NCBI RefSeq assembly: GCF_020882245.1
Contig: NC_083599.1
Coordinates: 76,615,745 to 76,679,744 of the forward strand
From: Rhopalosiphum padi
Lineage: Eukaryota; Arthropoda; Insecta; Hemiptera; Aphididae
Direction: 5' to 3'
DNA: 64,000 nt
A model generated the notes under the pieces. That model saw nothing but the letters and a program-made list of their open reading frames with translations. It did not search any database and was not told the origin of the DNA. Within the stretch, counting starts at the first letter, position 1, and every line of letters begins with the position of its first letter. The translations under genes were made by a program, and so were the position numbers. Below, one piece after another: positions 54,201-64,000 of the stretch.

Positions 54201-54400
54201 GTGAAAACAACATTTTTTTTACTTAAAATAACTAAAAACATGATTAAGATAAGCTAGCGGGCATCCGCTCAACATTGATAGGACAATATAAATATGGGTA
54301 GAGCACCTAGTGTAAGACAGAAGGTAGTCAAAACTCTTTACTGACTATTTAACCCGTTATTTTAATTATTGTGCGTCGTAGACATTGTCACAACCACATC
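48283..54400. other. Non-coding stretch
   Basis: AT-rich with no supportable gene. A GC-richer patch at 48.59-48.84 kb carries an 80-codon minus-strand frame without motifs. Twin hairpins lie at 52.74-52.80 kb. The rest shows nothing recognisable. Confidence 0.6.
52742..52796. repeat. Two adjacent hairpins
   Basis: Hairpin 1: AGAGTCTAGG, T, CCTAGACTCT (52742-52762), a perfect 10-bp arm with a single-base spacer. Hairpin 2: ATTCGCTGCG and CGCCGCGAAT (52769-52796), one mismatch, 8-base loop ending in TTTTT. They are separated by six bases in otherwise AT-rich DNA. Confidence 0.8.
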
Positions 54401-54408
54401 GCCGCGAG

Positions 54409-54437
54409 TATATAATATAGTCAATCCCAGTTTCAGT
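54409..54437 (+). promoter_or_regulatory. TATA plus initiator core promoter
   Basis: TATATAAT at 54409-54416 precedes TCAGT at 54433-54437, with the initiator A 26 bases from the first T of the TATA word, within the usual insect range. The preceding 40 bases are GC-richer (CACATCGCCGCGAG). An ATG-free leader and a splice donor follow, so this reads as a real focused promoter. Confidence 0.5.
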
Positions 54438-54702
54438 ACTTTTGTAATAGCAGTAAGCTATATTAATTTGTTTTATTGTAAAAAAGTGTTAAAATACTTT
54501 TACGTTTAACTACGAGTGTTCTTACTTATTAAACACCCACCGACAGGTAACAGCTAGGAAGCCAGTTCAAAGGACACTGTCCACGGAACAAATATACAAG
54601 CCATTAGCGCTTTTTCACGGAGTACAGTTCAAAAAGGGGCCAAGCAGCTCACGACACGTTTCTTATGAGAATGATGTACCTCTCTTCCAGAGTGAACAAA
54701 GT
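54435..54702 (+). other. Probable first exon of an unidentified + strand gene
   Basis: From the inferred start at 54435 there is no ATG until 54665. From there the frame reads MRMMYLSSRVNK and enters a strong donor GTAAGTTA at 54703 in phase 2. A leader of about 230 bases without upstream ATG, a TATA/Inr pair in front and a clean donor behind fit a first exon with a short coding part. An alternative is that the exon is read in another frame, open from about 54478 through the donor (ending SYENDVPLFQSEQS), which would make it internal with acceptor ACCGACAG near 54545. I recognise no family in either reading, and the next exon was not identified. Confidence 0.35.
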
Positions 54703-56131
54703 GTAAGTTATATTTACTATTATAAGTATTCTTTCAAATCTATAGTGAGTTAAAAATTTAAGATTTATACTCGGTAAATTTACAAAAGAAATAAAGGACC
54801 AGAAACAACTAAATCAACAGATTCAGTTTTAGTGAATTATGAGCATTTTCAAATATTTAATAATTTCTGAACGAAAATTTACTATGTGGTACGTGTGTAA
54901 GACGGAGACAACACATGCGGGTGAGACGTCCTTTTAACCGATATGTTAATCACAGTGAGTGTAGAACTGTAACGGGTCGGGTCGTGATTTAATAGACCTA
55001 AACCAAACCTTTATAGAAGTAATTATAGCTAATCAATTATATATATTATAGATGTTATTTCTGCTTTGCGATTTATTCTCGAGTTCACAGGCGGAAATGA
55101 AACCAATTTAACATAATTTATTTCCAAACGCGATTTTGTATTCTCAAAAATACCGGGGAGGTATAACCCGATATATTAGCAACGGTGCTTACACAATTAA
55201 AGGGGGAAACTGCAGTGACAAAGGGAGCTATTTTAACACAAGAACAAAAATTTTAGTATATCCACCCACCCAATATATTTTATCAAACACACAAAAAAGA
55301 TGTGTACACTGTACATATTATATTAAATTAAAAAAAACATTTATCACTAACGTAAATTATTTCGTACATACATTATGTAATATGTATAATATATTGCCAT
55401 ACTGGATGTTATAAACATGTCTCTTTATCTTATTCAGTAACCAGTATTCTTAATTTAGACGCATTCATTTTATAATACATTATTATTAGGCCGTACGCCT
55501 TTAGAGTTTATACCACGAATATTGAACATAATACAATAATTTTTGGTTTAGATACATTGAAAATCGTAATATACTATAAACGTATTAATAATTAACATTA
55601 ATTAACAACGTACTAGGTAATCAGATTATTTTGTTGCTTAATATTATTTTATTTATATTATAATTTTTAGTTGGTACTTCATTACTTTTAGTATAATATA
55701 CATTGTAACATTGATTATAAATTTATAAATACTAGTATTTCACGGCGATCACTACAATACTCACAGAAAATAAACAAATAGGCAATATAAAAATTTCACA
55801 AAACTGAACGTAACTATTATGATAGTTATTTAAGTAAAAATATGAAAATCAAATTTGAAATATATAGCCGAGTTACAAATCTACATTTTTGAAGTATAAC
55901 AGTAAACTATAATAAAATATTTGAAGTTTTTATTTAGGTATATAAATATAAATAACAACACGATTTTTAATCACATAGGTACTCTAAAAGATAATTTTTC
56001 TGAGAATTTTATTAAAATATATACCTAAGGAAAATACATTTTTAAATTTAAATGTATAACGAGAGAGATTAATATTTATGCATAGATAAAATAGTTTAAA
56101 AAGACAAATTTGTAAAATGTATAAAATTAAC

Positions 56132-56427
56132 AAGTTTGGAGTGGTTAGGTCATGTTTGGAGAGCCGATAATAGTTTTAAATTAAAACAGAACAGTACTTA
56201 TGAATAACAAATATTAAATAGGAAAAGACCACGCGGAAGATCGAAACAACAATAGCTAGTTGTAGAATTGTAGTGAAAAGATAGCGAAATTTATTATTGA
56301 GACCAGATTCGCGTTTGAAGGTGGACCTAAGTCATGCACTCATGCGTACCTATACAGTGAAGGGTGGAGGAAATTTGTATTAGCAATAAAAATGGACTGT
56401 AATGTAAAATAAAAATAAAAATATAAT
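56132..56427 (+). mobile_element. Decayed 3' end of a non-LTR retrotransposon (LINE)
   Basis: The + strand reads LEWLGHVWRADN and, after frame breaks, RKRPRGRSKQQ. This is the familiar C-terminal tail of LINE reverse-transcriptase proteins (LxWxGHV.R, then KRPRGRPKxRW). Further on, the trace of 'W..V..DS..LLRPDSR' residues is broken by stops. The segment ends in an A-rich AAATAAAAATAAAAAT tail, as expected of a target-primed insertion. The copy is 5'-truncated, with frameshifts and stops, so it is dead. Confidence 0.65.
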
Positions 56428-59219
56428 TCACTATAATATTACATAAATATAAAAATAAACCAGAATTTATAACACAGACCACATTCGAACTTACTAGCTG
56501 TAGTAGTTTTCAAAAGAGTATACGAATACAACTATACGCCATACGGGTACCAATAAATTCACATTTTATTACTTACTTACATATTATTTCAAGTTGATAA
56601 ACGATAAATATTTGTCATTTATAATATTATAATTAGTATAATAATAATTTAATTTGGATTTTTCCCTGTTCGGTGTTTCCATACTCGTATACAAATACAA
56701 TGTAATATGTAACAAATAAAAACTGAACATTTTCTAATAGTTTGTCCTAATTTTATATTAAAATCTCGCAACTAAATTGAATTTATAACGTTTTTTTTTT
56801 GGCGCTACACATTACTTAATTACTCAGATTATTTATAAGTATGGATAAAAGCTACTAAGTAAAGCACTATTAACAAAATATGACTACATTTTTTTCATTA
56901 ACTTTTTTTAATATAATTTTATATTCTTATTTATTATATATTGATAATAGAAATAAATAATATTCAAATTTTGTTTTAAAACTAATGTGAATATTTTTAA
57001 ATATTATTTTTAATTCAAACATAATTACATTTTTAATTTAATTTAACTAATCAGTGGAACGTTGAATAAATGTCTTGTTTTTTAATAACATCAAAAATAC
57101 GTATGATTGAATGTTATATCGTGATTTTTATAGTTCTAGTTGAAATATAAATACCAGCACTGATAAATACTGAATTATATGTAATATAATATAAGCGTAT
57201 ACCTATTACTAACTTCGTAAAAATTAGTAATTACCTGATATCGTTCAATTTGTCGAGCATAATTTGTATGACTTGTTGAACGCAAATTACGATTGTACGA
57301 CAGTGTATAGGTTAATCTAATCGTTAAAAACAAAATTTCAATAGTTAGCAATTTTGGATTTTAGTATTTTATTTGTACAGTTGATAATAAAAATAAACGC
57401 TCGTCTAGTCTAAAATTACACTGAATAGAGAACAGTGAATCAAGTAATCAACTATACATTATAATACATATTCTATTAAAATTTATCTATATTTTATGGT
57501 GCTTGGTCACCAATTTCTCTTCAGTCTATTCACATATCCACATATTCAGCCCACCTATTTCATAAGTTAAAAAGAAAATAATATTTGATCAATGGCTCTG
57601 TACGTAGGCGAGTCATGAGCACTGAGTGTGTGTGCCTGTGCCCTGTGCCGCCGCTACAGTCCTTGTTCCGATGGTACAATGTACGAGCAAAAGCCGATCA
57701 ATCGTTTATTTTTATAAATGATTATCGTTAATTTTGGGAAAAACCTAAAATATTTAGAAATTGCGAGTACCTATGAAACAAATATAATATTATTTAAAAA
57801 CTGTTATAATAATAGATTTTGATATTCTATTGTTTTCAAGCGTACACTCATTCGTACGTCCGTTTTTATATTATGTCGTTAGGAAATAATATAAAATTAT
57901 TTTTAATAGAATATTTTGCAGCAGACCAGCTGTATGCATGATAATACATAAATGTTTTTTCGTCGGCACGTTTACTTCACGGACAAAATATGTTCGAGTG
58001 TAAAACGATAAAAGTGTAATGAATATGTTTTTTCGTTTATATTTACTATGGGCATATAATTAATTATTCTTTTATATTAAAAATGATGAAAAACAGTGAT
58101 TAATTAATACTATAATATCTTCGTATGAAGAAAATATAAAATAAAATTCAAAATAATAATTTAATTTAACAATAATAATTTAAATGAAACTATTATTTTA
58201 GTCGACCACGACGCTCTCATTATTATTTTTCTCCCCGCACATAAGGATGTGTATGAGACGTTGCTAGGAACAATATTAAAAAGATTAATCAACTTTTTTC
58301 GCCATTTTCGGGCTGAAAAAACATGTTGCCACCGAAACAACGGATGGATTAGCTGCAGTGATCGATGTTGCGTAATGCGATCAATAATAAATATATTGAT
58401 CAGATACGGATTTAAATGCTCTAAAAACAAGAAAAATGCCTTAAAAATTAACATTGAAAAAAAACTTAGTTCTGCAAATATTGTATTATCTCAAAAAGTC
58501 GCGTTTCCTTCCAAAATATTTTTCAGTTTTAAATCCCATAATATATGATATATCTTCAATATTTTAGTATTAAATTGTTTAAATAGATTTTCCGATATAC
58601 TACTATTATAGTATTATCTGCTTCGATTTCATTTTGTATTTGAGCAATAACATTAATTGCATCAGCCAAAGGCCCAATTATCATCCAGATGTTTCCAATA
58701 TAGTATAGTAATATATTTTGTGCTTTGAAAACATCGTCTTAGAATATTCAAAATAAAATACAATTTACGTTGAAATATAACACTATATTATAACATAATA
58801 TACAACAATGTAATATATATGTAATATACATATATACAACATATACATACAACTTACAGCTATGCAATATCAAGAGCGACCAATATTTCAACAATTATAA
58901 TATTCTATAAGCAATAAGCATCAACCGACGGTTTATAAAAAAATGTATTATGCTTTATTTATATAGAAATTATTATGATGACGTCAAAATTACGTAAATG
59001 GTAAATCGTTAAATTTTAAATAAAAACATCGATAGGTTATTTGGTATTGATAATAAAAGTAATTATGTAAGTTTAAATACTTCGAAATACTTTAATTACA
59101 ATAGGAATACATGAATAAGTAATATACTGTCGAACTTAAGAAATACTAGTGTATTAGATGAATAATACCTACTTCTTAAACATAATTAAAGTATAATAGG
59201 TATATAAAGATTAAATTTC

Positions 59220-60170
59220 AGATTCTGAGCATATAATTGTGTATCGATTTTTTTAGTGATGAATCAAAAATGAATCACTATAGATGCTTGAAATTTTCAC
59301 GAAATAAAGATTATTTTATACCTAAACATAATATAACTTTCAAATATTTTGATTCTTTTTAAGCTATTTATAGACATTTAAAATTTAAAATTTAATTTAG
59401 TAAATCGTAAAAATTCTTGTATTTTCTTGTTTTTTTATATATTATTTATGTATAAATTGTTTATTTACTAATTATTAAAAAATAACAATAGTTTACAGTC
59501 ATGATATTATATTATTTATATTTAACTATTTTTAAGATTTGTAAATTTAATACAAGGTTCTTTTTAAGTTTTTCAATCTATATTCAAAAAATGGTTTTAC
59601 CGGAAAATCAAATTAATTTTCATGAGCGTTTGAATTTCAAATTTGTACTCAACAATATTTATCCGTAAAATAACTATTCATATAACGATTTTTGACATTT
59701 TGTTATAATTAGAGAACGATATATGATAAATACTTGATATTATTACCAAATATTTATGTAAAATCTTTTGACTCATTTTGAATTATTTATAGACATTTGA
59801 AATTTTTTTAGTTTATTAAGTATAGGGACACTTCCGAGTTCCAACATCGTAACCGTAACGAACTACATTATATGATTGATTGACTGATGATTTTTATTTT
59901 TAATTGAACCCTCCTCACTGACACATTAAAATATGACGTTTGCAGAGCAGATCTCTTTCAATTTAAACTAATTCGTCCAGATGAAGATTATACTATTTTA
60001 GTTTGAAATTTCTATTCGATTATCAAAAATATTACAAAAACGTGAGAATAAAGCGGACGTGGGACATTTCAGAATTTGTCTTCGTTGATAGTTTTTATAT
60101 AATAGCTTATCGTGCGAAATTTTTTTTTATATTTTACAGATTCTATTATAGCTGAGTAAACAAAAAACGT
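59220..60170. repeat. Possible dispersed repeat copy
   Basis: Shares 'gcttgaaattttcacgaaat' and general layout with the 7.5 and 43.3 kb blocks. CAGATTCT words lie near both edges (about 59218 and 60138). The class is unknown. Confidence 0.3.
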
Positions 60171-61217
60171 ATATGTGTACTTTTATATAATATCATACAT
60201 AATGTACTGGTGGAAAATGGACAGACAACCGATGTATGTTAAATGTAATAATGTAAACGAGTAATATTGACCTCTTAGTTTTATTAATAACATGTGTCTT
60301 ACAAAAACATAATAAATAAACGCCGAGTAAAACAAAATAAACAATGTGCCATCTTAAAACATGTATCTTAATCAGTGACGCGTATTTTTTAGTGACTTAA
60401 ATGACAGTATACCGCGCAGCATCATATCGTGGATATTGATTATTGAATAATCACACTCGTCGCTTGCAGCATAATATAATCAAACGTGAAAATATAGTTT
60501 GGTCATTCCATGATATGGCTTATTACGGAGATCACTTATCTGTAAGAAATCCGAATGATTGATGGAGATAATATAATTATCATCTGACTTTTTTATAATA
60601 TGGGTTTTTTTTTAACTAAACTCTTCCGGTAAGCCATATTTTTAAGAGAAGTAAAACATATTTTATTTTGTATTTTAAATGTTAAATGTGCAATGTACAT
60701 GTAGATATGAGGTACCAATTGTATACATGCTACATGCATTTATATACGCATCATAAATAAAATATTATAAAAACCAAAAATATATAAACATAAATATATC
60801 ATGTATTATGAATAACATTGACTATTGTACTGTTAATATAATAAGTTAACATAATATATGTATAATAAATAATAGCCCAGTTGTTACGTCCAGAAAACGG
60901 TCATTCTATACTGTTGTACTATGTGTACAACATAATATTAACATAATGCGGTAACGCAGTTGGAGGCCTATAGACTATAGTTGTAGTGTTGTACTATTGT
61001 ACTCATCAAAAAAGGGCTTGGACATCAATTAGAAAGATCATATCAATCATAGTCCTGTAAAGGCGGTTCTTTGTCTAAGTCTAAAATGTATTCTTTTTTG
61101 TTAGTACAAAGTGACGTCTAAAAGAAATTCAGTTTATTTATCTAAATAAACTGAGAACTAAACAAGCGTATTTTACAAAAATATATTACCTCTATTTTAT
61201 TATATAAAACCATTCAT

Positions 61218-61242
61218 TATAATAATAATAATAATAATAATA
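61218..61242. repeat. (AAT)8 microsatellite
   Basis: Uninterrupted AAT units. Confidence 0.85.
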
Positions 61243-62479
61243 CAATTAGCTAGTATAAAAGAGATAGAAATATAGAAAACTAGATAAACAATAGGTCAAT
61301 AGAAAAAAATCTAAAAAAAATAATCTTCTTACTTACTGTCCACTTAACAATATAAATTACAATATCTAAGTTGTAAGTAAATTATATTATATTTCTTTAA
61401 AAGCTATAAATTACATTAAAAATATTAATAGCAAAATGTATGTCTAATATTCGATTAGTACAAAGTACAAACACATTTTATTGTTTAATAATATTTACAA
61501 TATGCTATTACTATAGACTATAGTAGTATAGTAGTATTACTTATTAGTTATTATTACAATAAACTGTACACTCATATACACTTATATTTTTACCGCTACA
61601 TACGTCTATGAATAAAAAAAATATATAAATATTATAGGTATATAATATACACGACATATATTATTATATTATAAATAATAGACTTACACGTTGTACAGTA
61701 GTACAATACCATTATTGGCAATTGGCATTGTTCTTATTTATTATATTATTATTATAAAAAATGGATAAATACTCGTATAATATAATATTATTATGTATTA
61801 ATTCTTCGGAAATGCCTAAGTCATGTGAATATAAAATAATTAAAGTGTTAGTAATTTTTTTAAAAATAAGCATTAGGTTTCTCAAAAATGTTCAATGTAT
61901 TTAGAAATATTTTTGTTTTTAAGTAAATTTCAAGTCATTGCAAAACATGCCATTACATGGTTACAAAACAAATAATATTATTTCTTTTCATTACCAATAA
62001 TTTTTAAGATTTTGCTTTTTTTAAATGTCACTTTTTAATTTCAAATTTTTTAAGTAGAATATTTTTTTTAATATTGGGCCTTCATACCTCCTAGTTCACC
62101 CTTGTTCAAGAATATCTACAGATAATAAATGTAATATTTTCTACATTTATCTGTATAAACATTGAATAAAATGTCCCTATAAAAGTACTAGGTGTACGTG
62201 TACTGAACATTTTCTAAGTGAGTGGTCGATATTTTGATTAAAAAAAATTCTTATTAATTTTCATGAACTGCTAACGTAATTTGATTACGTGAACGTCAAC
62301 TAACTGTTGTCTGTCAATAACAAATTAAAAACAAATTATGCGCAATATATTATGTCAAAAATTATTTATTTTTAAATTGCAGTATGATTGTAAGAACACT
62401 AAGAACAACTTATGAGGGAATTTTCTAGCTTTAGGTATAAATAAAAATGTAATGAATTTTTAGTCCAAACAAACACCAA

Positions 62480-63717
62480 TGCAGGGAAAAACTACTACAA
62501 CCCACTGAATGATCATTGCAATAGAATGTGTAATAGAATGACCGCCCTTTCGTACCGATACGATGTTACGTACAAAATTATTTGCAGATTTTCCTCGTTG
62601 TATTTTCGGGTATTTCAAGTTGTTCGTTCTCCCCCACCTACTAATAATAGTTCCCAATTTTCACATACGCATTACGCACATATAGAGAACGGCGAGCGCC
62701 ATGCACTGTAATACACGTTAATGCGCGATCGCATCTGTGAAAAATGATTATGAATCTGTCGGGTGTTGTACACATAGTATACGTCATGTTAAATGGTAAA
62801 TTTATCAATCGTGGCACGGGGCACAACCACGGAAGTATCGCTGCGAAAAAAAAAAAAACAAAACCATTCGTAATAATCTCCAAACACTGTCCGCCGCCAC
62901 GGATGGGAATTCAAAAAAAAAAACAGTCATCGTAATAACGTTACGCCGTCGATGATGTGGTTGCTCGAGATATTCAGAATAAAAACGTTCGGGGCTTTGG
63001 GCAAACTTTTATCCCCCCCCGGAAAATAGCTTTACTCGTAATATGGTGCACTCGACTCGGTGCGGTTGCACGCATGCCATTTAGCGCACGATAATACGTT
63101 ACTATGACATAATGGCGCGGCGTGTTCAAAATTTTAAAAACACGTTCGCCGTTCGAGCCGTTTAATCTCGTCGAGCGCTCCCGCGAAAACACGTTTTCAG
63201 CGAAAAAAAAATGTCCGTCGACACGACGTCTTGACACCGACGACGGCCGACGCGCCGTCGTCATCGTCGCCCGTCCCCTCACCCGCCCGCCAGCCAACCC
63301 GCTGACCGATAATTTCCGTAATTCGGCACGTCTTCTTGTCGTCTTCGCGTAGAAAAATACGATCGGCGGCAGACTGTATAGGCCCGTACCGTGGATCTCG
63401 AAAACTTTCGACGGTTTCTTTTCCATGATCCGGCTGGACACCGGCGGCGACCAAGCGCGCCCTGTGCCGGCGTGTCGCGTCGCGTCGACGCACCACCGTC
63501 TCCCGCCCGCGTACCGAGAAATGTAACTTGACAACCGACGACAACGGTACACAGCGCTCCGCAGTCCGCGGCCGTTATTTCGTTTTGGCTCTTCCGCGGG
63601 TACGCACCCTTTCTTGTCCGGTTTATTCGTCTCGCACACCGCTCCCACGTTGTACACGAGCTGCGAACCCGAACGGTCCGTTTTATTTTTGCTCTTGTTT
63701 GCCGTTCATCTAAAAAC
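62480..63717 (+). promoter_or_regulatory. CpG-rich promoter and probable first exon of a gene running off the right end
   Basis: Base composition rises sharply, with very dense CpG between 63.1 and 63.7 kb. The block ends at a good donor, GTAAGTATTG at 63718, after which AT content rises again. This mirrors the 5' region of the VAMP7-like gene. I infer a + strand first exon, probably non-coding, with the gene body beyond the window. Long frames on both strands (227 codons on the minus strand, 115 on another minus frame, 76 on the plus) overlap each other, are rich in Arg, Thr and Val from CpG codons and lack motifs. Confidence 0.5.
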
Positions 63718-64000
63718 GTAAGTATTGTACAGGATATTCTTTATACATCGTTATTATTGTTCTCGGGGTTGTATTCGTGTTTATTACCGTTGCGTCGCGA
63801 CAAGTCCGCCGAATCAAACCACGTTTTCGGAAACCACACTTTGTTGACGTGGGACTATACTCAAAAGTCACGTGGCGAGAGTATGAAGTTCTATCGTTGC
63901 ATGTCGTGTGGTTACTCGAATCGTTTTAACTTTGGAACGGACATTCTTGTAACATATTTTACCACGTATTTTTATTATTTTAGTATTATTTTTATCAATA

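Larger units (their letters stand above)
54703..62450. other. AT-rich stretch, possibly intronic to the gene starting at 54.4 kb
   Basis: No supportable coding exon. It contains a LINE 3' remnant (56.13 kb), a small CpG-richer patch (57.59-57.70 kb), overlapping motif-less frames at 58.16-58.55 kb, a dispersed repeat block (59.2-60.2 kb) and an (AAT)n microsatellite (61.22 kb). Confidence 0.5.

Noticed and set aside
55136..55414. 92-codon + strand frame downstream of the 54.4 kb exon
   Set aside because: Considered as the next exon, but no convincing acceptor in the matching phase was found and the composition is that of random AT-rich DNA.
58161..58548. 97- and 99-codon frames overlapping on opposite strands
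   Set aside because: Both are open at once over the same bases and neither shows motifs.
62974..63657. 227-codon minus-strand frame, the longest in the window
   Set aside because: It lies in a CpG-dense block where stop codons are rare by composition. Overlapping frames on the same and opposite strands are similarly long, and there is no signal peptide or domain.
1..64000. tRNA genes, rRNA, CRISPR arrays, viral or bacterial insertions
   Set aside because: I looked for B-box-like GGTTCRANTCC words, spaced direct repeats and compact operon-like coding blocks and saw none. The absence of tRNAs is by eye only; a covariance-model scan would be decisive.

Overview
The window is AT-rich eukaryotic DNA (roughly 70-75% A+T) with GT-AG introns, long non-coding stretches, CpG-rich patches at gene starts, many short TACCTA/TAGGTAC words and a dense population of small hAT-type transposon copies. 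The two genes I can rebuild are of insect type: an R-SNARE close to VAMP7 and an arthropod CLIP-domain serine protease homologue. Together this suggests a sap-feeding hemipteran, most likely an aphid. That assignment is inference from base composition, repeat style and gene families, not from a species-specific marker.

Layout. 1-13.5 kb: AT-rich DNA with no supportable gene, only simple repeats and old repeat debris. 13.6-14.92 kb: CpG-rich promoter and probable non-coding first exon of the VAMP7-like gene (+ strand), ending in a strong splice donor. 14.92-21.23 kb: a 6.3 kb 5'-UTR intron holding at least three transposon-like elements, including a hAT copy with a clean 8-bp target duplication. 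21.25-22.74 kb: five coding exons of VAMP7 (217 aa). 22.7-31.3 kb: intergenic, with one hAT nested inside another, a TATA/Inr promoter at 27.57 kb and a possible micro-exon. 31.31-38.72 kb: seven coding exons (- strand) of a 468-aa secreted serine protease homologue with two CLIP domains, whose catalytic serine is glycine. Its CpG-rich start lies at 38.0-39.5 kb. 39.5-62.4 kb: mostly non-coding, with several more hAT/MITE copies (45.3, 46.6, 47.9 kb), the decayed 3' end of a LINE (56.1 kb), two adjacent hairpins (52.74 kb) and a TATA/Inr promoter with a probable first exon (54.4-54.7 kb). 62.4-63.72 kb: a CpG-rich block ending in a splice donor, probably the first exon of a + strand gene that continues beyond the window.

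The two rebuilt genes have unrelated roles: endosomal/lysosomal membrane fusion, and extracellular immune (melanization-type) proteolysis cascades. Nothing suggests they work together. I found no clear new multi-gene system. The most interesting points are the twin-CLIP pseudoprotease, the layered hAT family with a fragment of a CGGBP1-like/BED-finger gene, and the two orphan core promoters with short candidate exons. All exon borders were read by eye from splice signals and reading phase. The phases of both gene models close without conflict.
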